From assembly GCA_022566795.1 (NCBI GenBank), contig JADFIF010000008.1, positions 1-41,191 on the forward strand: 41,191 bases of DNA. The letters are read 5' to 3'. Made by a program: the position numbers and the translations under genes. Positions 28,463 to 37,754 of the stretch are shown here, piece by piece. The notes beneath the pieces were generated by a model. The model had not been told where the DNA came from and did not search any database. It was given only the letters and a program-made list of their open reading frames with translations. This DNA is from Chloroflexota bacterium. GTDB lineage: Bacteria > Chloroflexota > Dehalococcoidia > Lucifugimonadales > G022566795. Position 1 is the first letter of the stretch. The number at the start of each line of letters is the position of its first letter.

Positions 28463-29323
28463 ATGAAAGTTGACCGCCTGCCCATGAACCCTATCATCCG
28501 TCCGCACATGGATGGGCGTATGGGGCACAACATCAACGGCCCCTCGCTCATACGGGTGCCGGATTGGCTGCCGAACCCCCTGGGAAAATACTACCTCTAC
28601 TTCGCCCACCACAGGGGCGACTACATTCGGCTTGCTTACGCCGATGAGCTCGGCGGGCCCTGGAAGATGCACGAGCCGGGGACTCTGCGCTTGGAGAGCG
28701 CCCACTGCATCGATCACGTGGCATCGCCCGACATCCACGTCGACGAGGAAAACCGCACGATACGCATGTACTACCACGGGGTGTCCTCCGAGGGCGGGCA
28801 GCGGTCGCACGTGGCCCTGTCCGACGACGGTATCGGCTTCACCGCCCACCCGGAGCCGCTCGGAACCCCTTACTTTCGAGCCTTCACGTGGCGGGGCAGC
28901 CACTACGCCCTGGCTATGCGCGGAATTTTCTTCCGGTCCCCGGACGGACTCCGAGGTTTCGAGACCGGCCCAACTCTATTCTCTCCCCATATGCGCCATC
29001 TGGCGGTGCGGATCGTCGGGGAGACGCTGCACGTCTTCTACTCCAATGCGGGCGATTGCCCGGAGCGAATCCTCCACGCGGCGGTAGAGATGGGAGACGA
29101 TTGGCTGAAGTGGACGGCCTCGGAGCCCGACCTGGTCATCGAGCCCGAAGAATCCTACGAGGGCGCCGCGCTGCCGCTAAAGCCGTCGGTGAGAGGCTTG
29201 GCGCCCGAGCCCGTAAGAGAGCTCCGGGACCCCGCGATATTCGAGGAGGACGGGCAGGTCTATCTGCTATACTCGGTAGCCGGCGAGCAGGGAATAGCGA
29301 TCGCCCGTCTTTCGGGCCCGTAG
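28463..29323 (+). CDS. GH43/GH130-like beta-propeller protein
   Basis: NGPSLIRVPDWLPNPLGKYYLYFAHHRGDYIRLAYADELGGPWK...ASPDIHVDEENRTIRMYYHG...ELRDPAIFEEDGQVYLLYSVAGE. Confidence 0.7.
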   Translation: MKVDRLPMNPIIRPHMDGRMGHNINGPSLIRVPDWLPNPLGKYYLYFAHHRGDYIRLAYADELGGPWKMHEPGTLRLESAHCIDHVASPDIHVDEENRTIRMYYHGVSSEGGQRSHVALSDDGIGFTAHPEPLGTPYFRAFTWRGSHYALAMRGIFFRSPDGLRGFETGPTLFSPHMRHLAVRIVGETLHVFYSNAGDCPERILHAAVEMGDDWLKWTASEPDLVIEPEESYEGAALPLKPSVRGLAPEPVRELRDPAIFEEDGQVYLLYSVAGEQGIAIARLSGP

Positions 29324-29442
29324 GCTTGCGGCGAGGCTGACCGCCCAAGGTCGCCCGGGCCCGCTGGAGCCCTCTGGCGGGAGCGCATCGAGGACCTCCA
29401 ATTTCGGCGCAGAAGGTAACGACACACGTACATCGCGTCACC

Positions 29443-30249
29443 GTGGGCGAGGGCGCCTTCGTCGGCGTCTACGCGCCCAACGTCTATCTGGTCCTGGGCG
29501 ATGGTAAGGCCGCCTTCATCGACACGGCCTACGGCAAGGACGATGAGGTCAGGGCGCAGCTTGGGGCCTGGGAAGCCCTGGGCAGCCCTCCGGTAGCAGG
29601 CATAATTCTCACGCACCGGCACGGTGACCACATCGGCGGCGCGGTGCGGCTGCACGAGGCGACCGGCGGACCGATTCTTACGAGTTACGAAGAGCGAGCA
29701 GCGGTAGACGCCGGCCTAACAGGCGGCAAGGTCGGCAGGGTTGTCCGGTCCGGCGATACGCTCGACCTGGGCGGCACTACGCTGGAGTTCATTGAGACTC
29801 CCGGCCATACGCTGGGCAGCCTGTGCATCTATCTGCGTGAGGACAGCGTGCTGTTCAGCGGCGACATGATCCTCGGCACGGGGACCACGGTGATCAGTCC
29901 AGACCACGGAGACATGCGCCTGTACATCGAGTCGCTACGCGGGCTGCTGGACTACCACGCGGCCGTCATCGCTCCCGGTCACGGCCCCGAGATTTATGCG
30001 GCCAACGCCAAGATTCAGAGCCTGATAGACCATCGCCTGGACCGGGAAGCCCAGCTCCTGCGCCTCATCGGTGAGGGCAAGCACACCATCGGAGAGCTGT
30101 TTCAGGCCGTATACCCCGAGCTTCATCCCGGGCTCCACGACACGGCTCGCAGTCAGATACGAGCTCATTTGAACAAGCTCGAGCAGGACGGCGGGGTCCA
30201 GATGAACAGGGAAGGGCTCTGGTCTGTCAGAGAAAGTCGCCCATCTTGA
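29443..30249 (+). CDS. MBL-fold metallo-hydrolase (LACTB2-like)
   Basis: ILTHRHGDHIGG, ETPGHTLGSLCIYL, FSGDMILG, APGHGP, C-terminal winged-helix-like region. Confidence 0.9.
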   Translation: MGEGAFVGVYAPNVYLVLGDGKAAFIDTAYGKDDEVRAQLGAWEALGSPPVAGIILTHRHGDHIGGAVRLHEATGGPILTSYEERAAVDAGLTGGKVGRVVRSGDTLDLGGTTLEFIETPGHTLGSLCIYLREDSVLFSGDMILGTGTTVISPDHGDMRLYIESLRGLLDYHAAVIAPGHGPEIYAANAKIQSLIDHRLDREAQLLRLIGEGKHTIGELFQAVYPELHPGLHDTARSQIRAHLNKLEQDGGVQMNREGLWSVRESRPS

Positions 30250-30280
30250 TACGCGAAGTTGTGCCCTCGAGGAGCCCCCC

Positions 30281-31594
30281 ATGACCTTCCCAAACGCAAG
30301 CCTGTTCCCCGAAACGGCGTCGGTCAACGCCGCCGGTCGCCTGGAGATCGGCGGCTGCGACACGGCCGACCTGGCGGTCGAGTTCGGCACGCCCCTGTAC
30401 CTGTTCGACGAGGATACGCTCAGGGGGATGTGCCGGGAGTTCGTCGGCGAGTTCACGCGGCGATACGATAATACGAGGGTAGCCTACGCCGCCAAGGCGT
30501 TCCTCAATCCGGCCATAGCAATAGTGATCAAAGATGAGGACCTGGCGCTGGACGTCGTGTCGGGCGGCGAGCTGGCGGTGGCTGCCGCGGTGGACTTCCC
30601 GCCCGACCGCGTCTACTTCCACGGCAATAACAAGACTCCAGACGAGCTTCGCATGGCCCTCGACTTCGGCATCGGCCGGGTCGTCGTCGACGGCTTCTCC
30701 GAGCTGCAGCTTCTCGACTCGCTGGCTCGCGAGAAAGGCGTCGTTCAGGACGTGATGCTCCGGCTGTCGCCCGGTGTCGATCCGCACACTCACGCGCATA
30801 CGACGACCGGCACCCTGGACAGCAAGTTCGGAATACCCATAGAGACGGGCGACGCCGCTCGCGCGGTACATGACGCCGTGCGAGCGCCCAACCTCAAACT
30901 GATAGGGCTGCACTTCCATCTCGGCTCGCCGATATTCGAGCTTGAGCCGTACTCGATCGCCATCGACACCGTCCTGACCTTTGCCGCCGAGCTCGTGCGG
31001 GACGGCCTGGAGCTCGAGGAGTTCAGCCCCGGAGGCGGCTTCGCCATCGGCTACGTCACGGAGCAGCCTCCTCCGCCTATCGCCGACTACGCCGAGGTGA
31101 TCACCTCCATGCTGAAGCGGCGATGCGACGACCTTGGCTTGGCGCGTCCCAGACTCGTCGTCGAGCCGGGGCGCTCGATCGTCGGACGCGCCGGAGTCGC
31201 CCTCTACACAGTCGGTGCGATCAAGGATATTCCGGGGGTGCGCAAGTACGTGTCGCTGGACGGAGGCATGGGCGATAACATTCGCCCGGCGCTCTACGGC
31301 GCGGAGTACGAGGCGGTGCTCGCAAACCGCACCTCCGACGGGCCCAAGGAGACGGTCACTCTGGCCGGAAAATTCTGCGAGTCCGGCGATTTCCTCATAC
31401 GAGATATCGCGCTGCCCTCCCTGGCCTCCGGGGACCTTGTGGCCATGCCGTCGTCGGGCGCCTACGCTCCCGCCATGGCAAGCAACTACAACCTGAATCC
31501 TCGGCCCGCCATGGTCATGGTCAAAGACGGCACGGCCCGGCTCATTCGACGGCGCGAGAGCTACAAGGACATGATGCTTTCCGACATCTTCTAA
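30281..31594 (+). CDS. lysA: Diaminopimelate decarboxylase
   Basis: YAAKAFLNPAIA...ALDVVSGGELAVA...HFHLGSPI...EPGRSIVGRAGVALYTVGAIK...ICESGDFL-type motif CESGDFLIRD. Confidence 0.94.
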   Translation: MTFPNASLFPETASVNAAGRLEIGGCDTADLAVEFGTPLYLFDEDTLRGMCREFVGEFTRRYDNTRVAYAAKAFLNPAIAIVIKDEDLALDVVSGGELAVAAAVDFPPDRVYFHGNNKTPDELRMALDFGIGRVVVDGFSELQLLDSLAREKGVVQDVMLRLSPGVDPHTHAHTTTGTLDSKFGIPIETGDAARAVHDAVRAPNLKLIGLHFHLGSPIFELEPYSIAIDTVLTFAAELVRDGLELEEFSPGGGFAIGYVTEQPPPPIADYAEVITSMLKRRCDDLGLARPRLVVEPGRSIVGRAGVALYTVGAIKDIPGVRKYVSLDGGMGDNIRPALYGAEYEAVLANRTSDGPKETVTLAGKFCESGDFLIRDIALPSLASGDLVAMPSSGAYAPAMASNYNLNPRPAMVMVKDGTARLIRRRESYKDMMLSDIF

Positions 31595-31635
31595 GCTGGA
31601 CCCACCGTCCCGCGAGGGGAGCTCGTCTATTAGCG

Positions 31636-31796
31636 GCTGCGGAAAAATGGGGAGTGCAGAGGGGCTAAGCCCCTTTGCCGGGAGTCTGAGGGTGTCCCTC
31701 AGACACAAATTCCCCTTTCCTCACTCGAAAGGGCGCCAAAGAGCCTGCCCTGAGCATCGCCGAACGGGATGGTCGAAAGAGCTTTTCAGCGCCCTA
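31636..31796. repeat. MITE-like intergenic repeat copy C
   Basis: gctgcggaaaaatggggagtgcagaggggctaagcccct...gagcttttcagcgcccta; abuts the stop codon of the VanZ-like gene. Confidence 0.8.
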
Positions 31797-32264
31797 TCAG
31801 GCCAAACGAGAGGCTCTTCTGTCCCCGACGTGCCGGATCAGCGCGAAGGTGGCCACCAGCGCAGTCAGCGCCAGCGCTGCCCCCAGGAAGTCGTACCCGA
31901 GGTCGATGCTGCTGGCGGTGCGCCCCGGAACGAACGCCTGATGCAGCTCGTCGAGCGCTCCATACCCGGCCGCCACGGCCGCGGCCGTGGCAACCAGCCA
32001 GCGCTGGCGCCATCTGAGGTGCACTGCCAGCACACGGTACGCCAGCACCGCCAGTACCGCGAAGGCCCCGGTGTGGAACCTGAACTCCGCCAGGTCGAAG
32101 CTGTAGGAGTCTGGCACCAGCAGGAACATGAACATGTGCTGCGTCGCCGGCCCCGTGTTGGCCGATGAGCCGGAGCTGCTATATATCAGGGCGCCCCACA
32201 CGACCATCGGCGCCCAATGGAGCAAGAGCGCCACGTAGCTGAGTTGCCGTGCGGTCGATGCCAC
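31797..32264 (-). CDS. VanZ-like family membrane protein
   Basis: GALDELHQAFVPGRTASSIDLGYDFLGAALAL; four predicted TMs. Confidence 0.82.
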   Translation of the reverse strand: MASTARQLSYVALLLHWAPMVVWGALIYSSSGSSANTGPATQHMFMFLLVPDSYSFDLAEFRFHTGAFAVLAVLAYRVLAVHLRWRQRWLVATAAAVAAGYGALDELHQAFVPGRTASSIDLGYDFLGAALALTALVATFALIRHVGDRRASRLA

Positions 32265-32427
32265 TGCTGCCTCTTCGGACCGAGCCCGGCCCCGTAATTC
32301 GATGAGAGCAGGCAGTCCAGCGGTGCGGCCCGGCGCGCGCCTGCCTTACACCTGAGTGCTGGTGTGGTTCTTCGCCGGCTTCAACTATAATGCGCTGCAT
32401 CACACTCAGCCAGAACACGAGGGTCGC

Positions 32428-33813
32428 ATGGACGAATTTATCTACGGCTCCGCCGCCTCTCTGGCGCTAGCCATTCGGCAAAAGAAAATCTCTGCCGTGG
32501 AGGCTGTCGCGGCATTTCAGGCCCGCATCGGCGAGGTCAACGACAGGCTTAACGCCGTCGTGCAGCACACCGGAGATCGAGCGGAGGCGGAGGCGCAACA
32601 GGCCGACGACGCGTTGGCCCGCGGCGAGATCAGGGGCCCCCTGCATGGCGTGCCAATCACGCTCAAGGACTCCATAGACACGGCCGGCGTGGTGACGACC
32701 GGCGGGACAAAAGGCCGCGCCGGCTTCGTTCCAGACGAGGATTCGGCCGTCGCGTCGCGCCTCCGTGCCGCGGGAGCCATTCTTCTCGGCAAGACGAATA
32801 CTCCCGAGCTGACGCTGGCGGGCGAGACCAACAACCTGATCTACGGCCAGACCAACAACCCATACGATCAATCGCGCACCCCCGGGGGCAGCAGCGGAGG
32901 CGCCGGCGCGATCGTGGCCTCCGGAGGCTCTCCGCTGGACATGGGCAGCGACACGGGAGGAAGTATTCGAATCCCGGCACACTTCTGCGGAATCGCCGGC
33001 CTCAAGCCTACGTCGGGCCGCGTGCCTCGTACCGGGCACATCGTTCCTTACGGACTCGGCGCCATCGACTCGCTGACGCAGATCGGCCCCATGGCCCGGT
33101 TCGTCGAGGACCTGGCGCTGGCTCTGCCCATCATCTCCGGTCCCGACTGGCGCGATCCGGCCATCGTGCCCATGCCGCTGGGCGACCCGGCCGCCGTGCG
33201 GATCGACGGCCTGCGGGTGGCGATGCACACGGATAACGGCGTTCTCGCACCCACCGTCGAGACGATCGAGGTAGTCGAAGCTGCCGCTACGGCGCTTGCG
33301 GCGCTGGGAGTGGCCGTCACCGAGAGGCGTCCCGATGTCCTGAAGATGGTGCCCGATCTCAACGCCAGCGGCGCCGATGGCCGCGCGTGGACCCAGCGAC
33401 TTCTCGACAAGGCCGGTACGACTGAGAAACACCCGTGGCTCCAGCGGCGATTCGACGAGGCCGAGCCCCTCTCGACGGCCGAGTTCACGGCCCTCCTCGA
33501 GAGACTCGACTCGTACCGAAGCGACATGCTCGCCTTTATGGAGAGCTACGACGCCATCTTATGTCCGGCCAGCGCCTTCCCGGCGCCTGAGCACGGAGGT
33601 ACCTTCTCAGAAGGCGCCCGCCACGCCTTCACCTACACCAGCGCGTACAACATGACCGGCTGGCCGGCCGCCGTCGTCAGGGGAGGCACCTCGCCCGAGG
33701 GACTTCCCATCGGCGTCCAGGTCGTGGCGAGGCCGTGGCGCGAAGACGTCGCACTGGCGCTAGCCCAACGCCTGGAGGCCGCCCTGGGCGGCTGGCAGCG
33801 CCCGCCCCTCTAG
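32428..33813 (+). CDS. Amidase signature family enzyme
   Basis: GVPITLKDSIDTAGV...RTPGGSSGGAGAIVASGGSPLDMGSDTGGSIRIPAHFCGIAGLKPTSGRV. Confidence 0.93.
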   Translation: MDEFIYGSAASLALAIRQKKISAVEAVAAFQARIGEVNDRLNAVVQHTGDRAEAEAQQADDALARGEIRGPLHGVPITLKDSIDTAGVVTTGGTKGRAGFVPDEDSAVASRLRAAGAILLGKTNTPELTLAGETNNLIYGQTNNPYDQSRTPGGSSGGAGAIVASGGSPLDMGSDTGGSIRIPAHFCGIAGLKPTSGRVPRTGHIVPYGLGAIDSLTQIGPMARFVEDLALALPIISGPDWRDPAIVPMPLGDPAAVRIDGLRVAMHTDNGVLAPTVETIEVVEAAATALAALGVAVTERRPDVLKMVPDLNASGADGRAWTQRLLDKAGTTEKHPWLQRRFDEAEPLSTAEFTALLERLDSYRSDMLAFMESYDAILCPASAFPAPEHGGTFSEGARHAFTYTSAYNMTGWPAAVVRGGTSPEGLPIGVQVVARPWREDVALALAQRLEAALGGWQRPPL

Positions 33814-33817
33814 CCGG

Positions 33818-34732
33818 GTGATCGAGCGTCGCGAGGTCGAGCCCGCGGCCTGGTCTGCGTTTCCGGGGCAGCCCATCCTCGGCATTCGCCAGCTTCCCAA
33901 AGGGTTTGACTTCGAGGCCTACCGGGTAGACCTCGAAGAGTCAGGGCCGGTGGTGTTCCGCGGGCAGCGCGACTTCGTCTCCTCCTACCAGGGCCCGTTC
34001 GACTTCGGACGTGTCCTGCTCGGCGAGGTCCGCTTCTACGAGCGTTTGTCTCAACTGCCGGTGCCAAGGACGCTGCACTTCGAGCCGGACCCGTCGAAGC
34101 TCGGCTTCTCCTACGCTTTCTTCACCTACCTGCCGGGGGCGGCCGATTTCCGACCTGCTCGTCGGCGCGACCCAGCAGGCCAGGGACGGCGTTTTCTTCG
34201 AAGCAGGGCGTCTGCCGGGCCTCGTGCATTCGGAGCCGGTGGAGCACATCGACCGCCTCAGCGACGAGTCCCGCGAGAGCTGGGGCGCATACATGAGGCC
34301 GAGACTGCGCCGGCGACTGGCGCCTCACCAGAGCCGGGGACTCCTAGACTCCGCCGAGACCGAGCTGCTGGTGGGATGGGCTTCGCGGCTGCCGTTGACG
34401 ACGCCTCGGCTGCTGCACATGGACTTTCGTCCGGTGAACCTGCTCGGCGAGGCCGTGGGAGAGTCGATCGAAATCACGGGGGTGGTGGACGCGGCCAATT
34501 GCCTCGCGGGAGACCCGGCGTTCGATCTGGCCCGCCTGGAAGAGGGTCAGGGTCTCGAAGGCGTTACGAGCAGGTAGCCGGCGCCGTAGACCGGCACACG
34601 GACGCATACGGCCTCTACCGGCTGGAAACCGCCGCGCTGCTGGCCAGCGTGTACGAAAATTCGCCCGAAGGCGGCCCCCGACAACGCCGACTGCTAGAGC
34701 TCAAGAACGCGCTGGTGGAGTCTCTGAGATAG
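33818..34732 (+). pseudogene. Aminoglycoside phosphotransferase-like kinase with two compensating frameshifts
   Basis: APH-like N-part in frame 33818 up to ~34140, catalytic part (LLHMDFRPVNLL...GVVDAANCLAGDPAFDLARLE) in frame 34011-34577, C-part (YEQVAGAVDRHTDAYGLYRLETAALLASVYE) back in frame 33818. Confidence 0.7.
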
Positions 34733-34830
34733 CCCGCCCCGCGCCTGCGCCTCCGGCTACGGGCCCGCAGCAGCCTGCACACTCTCCTATAATAGATTTC
34801 ACACCAGGCTGAGCAAGGAGGCATAGGCGG

Positions 34831-35766
34831 TTGGCGGTGTACTACTTTGGCGGCGGACCCGGATGGCGGGCAGGGGGCTCGTTGCCCGGGACCGGTCGAA
34901 GGCCCGTCGTAACCTACGCTCTGCTGGCGATCAACCTGGTCGTGTGGCTGGCGATGGAGTTCGAGGGCCGCTCCCGAGGGGGCTCGGAGAGTCCCGAGGT
35001 GCTGCTCCAGTTCGGCGCCATGTTCGGACCGCTGATCGCGAGCGGGGAGTACTGGCGTCTCTTCACCGCCATGTTCCTCCACGTCGGGATCCTGCACCTC
35101 GCCTTCAACGCCTTTGGACTGTTGATCTTCGGACGGCTGGTCGAGGGCATATACGGCCCGGTGCGGTTTGCGCTCATCTACCTCCTGGCGGGCCTCTTTG
35201 GCAGCGTCGCCAGCTACCTGCTGAACTCGATCGCCATAGGCGCTGGAGCGAGCGGTGCGATATTTGGCGTGCTCGGGGCTTTGGCCGCTTTCTTCCTGGC
35301 CCGACGCGAGATGCTCGGCGAAATGGGCCGCCAGAACCTCACCGGCCTCGCGGTCATCGCCGCGTTCAACCTCATTTTCGGCTTCACGCAGCCGGGTATA
35401 GACAACTGGGCTCACATGGGAGGGCTGGCGGGAGGCTTCGCCATCGGCATGGCCCTCGCCCCGAACTACCGGCGCGTGGATGACGTCTTCGGACTCGGTG
35501 GTCGGGTGGTTGACGTGAACTCCCTGGCGCGGAGCTTTTGGGTCGTCCCCGTCGCCGTGGTCCTACTGTTCGGTGGCACGGCTCTGGGGAACTCGAGGAT
35601 GCCCGATGCCCAATCGCATATCGAGAGCGCCGAGCGCCACCGGTTGAACGGAGACCGCGAGGCGACGTTGAGGGAGCTCAGAGCAGCCATCGAGGCGGCC
35701 ACCAGGACAGGGGACACCGAGGCGCTGACCAGGGCTCTTGCGGTCCTACGAAGCCTCGGGCGGTAG
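34831..35766 (+). CDS. Rhomboid family intramembrane serine protease
   Basis: EYWRLFTAMFLHVGILHLAFNAFGLLIFG...GAGASGAIFGVLGA...AHMGGLAGGFAIG; TTG start after AAGGAGG. Confidence 0.92.
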   Translation: MAVYYFGGGPGWRAGGSLPGTGRRPVVTYALLAINLVVWLAMEFEGRSRGGSESPEVLLQFGAMFGPLIASGEYWRLFTAMFLHVGILHLAFNAFGLLIFGRLVEGIYGPVRFALIYLLAGLFGSVASYLLNSIAIGAGASGAIFGVLGALAAFFLARREMLGEMGRQNLTGLAVIAAFNLIFGFTQPGIDNWAHMGGLAGGFAIGMALAPNYRRVDDVFGLGGRVVDVNSLARSFWVVPVAVVLLFGGTALGNSRMPDAQSHIESAERHRLNGDREATLRELRAAIEAATRTGDTEALTRALAVLRSLGR

Positions 35767-35820
35767 ACCCGGCGGATCAGCTCGCCTTGTTAGCCGACTG
35801 ACCGAGAGGGCAAGTAAGGG

Positions 35821-37104
35821 CTAGGCTGTCTTTTGATTTACTGAGGGCATGAGAAGCTTCTCGCCGGCGTTAGTCTCCAACGACACTGGCGCGTTGCCGA
35901 GGATCGCGTCGGCATCCACCAAGCACTTGCCAACGTCGCTCATGCTGGGAAGCTCGTACATCACATCCAGGAGGGTCTGCTCGAGTATCGTGCGCAGCCC
36001 ACGCGCGCCGGTCTTGTGCATGAGTGCGCGTTCGGCCGCCGCGTCGAGAGCCTCCTCGGTAAACTCCAGCTCGACTTTTTCCATGGCGAACAGGGCCTGG
36101 TACTGCTTGATAAACGCGTTCTTAGGCTCTGTGAGGACTTTAATCAGCGCGGCCTTGTCCAGGCTCCTCAGGCTGACAGCCACGGGAAGCCGTCCCACGA
36201 ACTCCGGGATGAAACCATACTCCAGGAGGTCGTCCGCATCGAGGCGTTCCATCACGTCGTCATCCTGAGGGGAGCCGCCCCATCGAGATGACAGCCCGGG
36301 CCGGAAGCCGAGGGAGCGTTTGTCTTTCAGCACCCGCCGCTCGACGATCTCTTGCATCCCTTCGAACGCGCCGCCGCACATGAACAAGATGTTGTCCGTC
36401 TTGATCTGCAGGAAGTCTTGGTGGGGGTGCTTGCGCCCTCCCTGGGGTGGTACGTTGGCAACGCATCCCTCGATTATCTTCAAAAGCGCCTGCTGCACGC
36501 CTTCGCCCGAGACGTCGCGCGTAATGGATGGGTTGGGGCTCTTGCGTGCGATCTTATCGATCTCGTCGATGTAGATTATGCCCTGCTCCGCCTTGGAGAC
36601 GTCGAAGTCGGCCGCCTGTATCAGACGAAGGAGGATGTTCTCGACATCCTCCCCGACGTAGCCCGCCTCTGTGAGCGACGTGGCGTCCGCGATTGCAAAG
36701 GGTACGTCCAGCACCCTCGCCAGGGTCTGCGCCAGGTGGGTCTTGCCCGACCCCGACGGCCCGAGCATGAGTATGTTGGCCTTTTGGAGCTCGACGTCGT
36801 CGTGCCTCTGGTTGGACCAGACGCGCTTGTAGTGGTTGTAGACGGCCACGCTGAGTACCTTTTTGGCCCGCTCCTGGCCAACCACGTACTCCTCGAGGCG
36901 CTCGTAGATCCACTTGGGGTTCAGGCCCTTGCGGACTGCGCTGGAGGCTTCCTTGACCTGAGGGCTCTCTTCCGCAATGATCTGCTCGCACAGCGACACG
37001 CACTCATCGCAGATGAAGACCTTATCCGGCCCGGCGATGAGACGCTTCACCTGCGCCTGCGCCTTGCCGCAGAAAGAGCACTGGTACTCGGCTCGGTCGG
37101 TCAT
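35821..37104 (-). CDS. clpX: ATP-dependent Clp protease ATP-binding subunit ClpX
   Basis: Zinc finger [18 protein letters not shown]...[42 protein letters not shown]. Confidence 0.96.
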   Translation of the reverse strand: MTDRAEYQCSFCGKAQAQVKRLIAGPDKVFICDECVSLCEQIIAEESPQVKEASSAVRKGLNPKWIYERLEEYVVGQERAKKVLSVAVYNHYKRVWSNQRHDDVELQKANILMLGPSGSGKTHLAQTLARVLDVPFAIADATSLTEAGYVGEDVENILLRLIQAADFDVSKAEQGIIYIDEIDKIARKSPNPSITRDVSGEGVQQALLKIIEGCVANVPPQGGRKHPHQDFLQIKTDNILFMCGGAFEGMQEIVERRVLKDKRSLGFRPGLSSRWGGSPQDDDVMERLDADDLLEYGFIPEFVGRLPVAVSLRSLDKAALIKVLTEPKNAFIKQYQALFAMEKVELEFTEEALDAAAERALMHKTGARGLRTILEQTLLDVMYELPSMSDVGKCLVDADAILGNAPVSLETNAGEKLLMPSVNQKTA

Positions 37105-37136
37105 CGGACCGCCAACCCCCGTCTACAGGTTCTTAC

Positions 37137-37754
37137 TCAGCTTGCCTCGACGCCGACGCGCGCGGAGGTCAGGATCTCATCGATCAGACCATACTCCTGA
37201 GCCTGTTGCGGGCCGAGGTAGTAGTCGCGGTCGGTATCATGAGCTACTTTCTCGACCGATTGCCCTGTGTGCTCGGCGATAATGCCCCGGATGGTCTCTT
37301 GCTGGCGGATCATCTCTCGTGCCTGGATCTCGATGTCCGACGCTTGGCCCTGTGCGCCCCCAAGCACCTGGTGCATGTGGATGGTCGAGTTCGCCAGCGC
37401 ATACCGTTTTCCCTTCGCTCCCGCGCAAAGTAGCACCGTGCCCATGCTGGCGGCCAGCCCCACGCATATGGTCGACACGTCAGGGCGCACCAACCTCATC
37501 GTATCGTATATCGCCAGGCCTGCGCTGACAACACCTCCGGGACAGTTGACGTAGAGGCTGATGTCCCGCTCCGGGTCTTCGCGGTCGAGGTAGAGTAGCT
37601 GGGCGATGATCGCGTTAGCCACTTGATCGACGATGGGAGACCCGAGAAAGATGATGCGCTCCTTCAGGAGAAGCGAGTAGATATCGTACCCTCGCTCCCC
37701 CCGGGGGCCGCTCTCGACCACCATCGGGATCAGACCTTCAGGTCTGTGGATCAA
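37137..37754 (-). CDS. clpP: ATP-dependent Clp protease proteolytic subunit
   Basis: [31 protein letters not shown]...[31 protein letters not shown]. Probable TTG start at 37754 after AAGGAGGTG; longest ORF reaches 37856. Confidence 0.9.
   Translation of the reverse strand: MIHRPEGLIPMVVESGPRGERGYDIYSLLLKERIIFLGSPIVDQVANAIIAQLLYLDREDPERDISLYVNCPGGVVSAGLAIYDTMRLVRPDVSTICVGLAASMGTVLLCAGAKGKRYALANSTIHMHQVLGGAQGQASDIEIQAREMIRQQETIRGIIAEHTGQSVEKVAHDTDRDYYLGPQQAQEYGLIDEILTSARVGVEAS

Noticed and set aside
30227-31708. 493-aa minus-strand ORF antisense to lysA
   Set aside because: Shadow ORF; lysA motifs on the plus strand are unambiguous.
32467-33432. 321-aa minus-strand ORF
   Set aside because: Antisense to the amidase.
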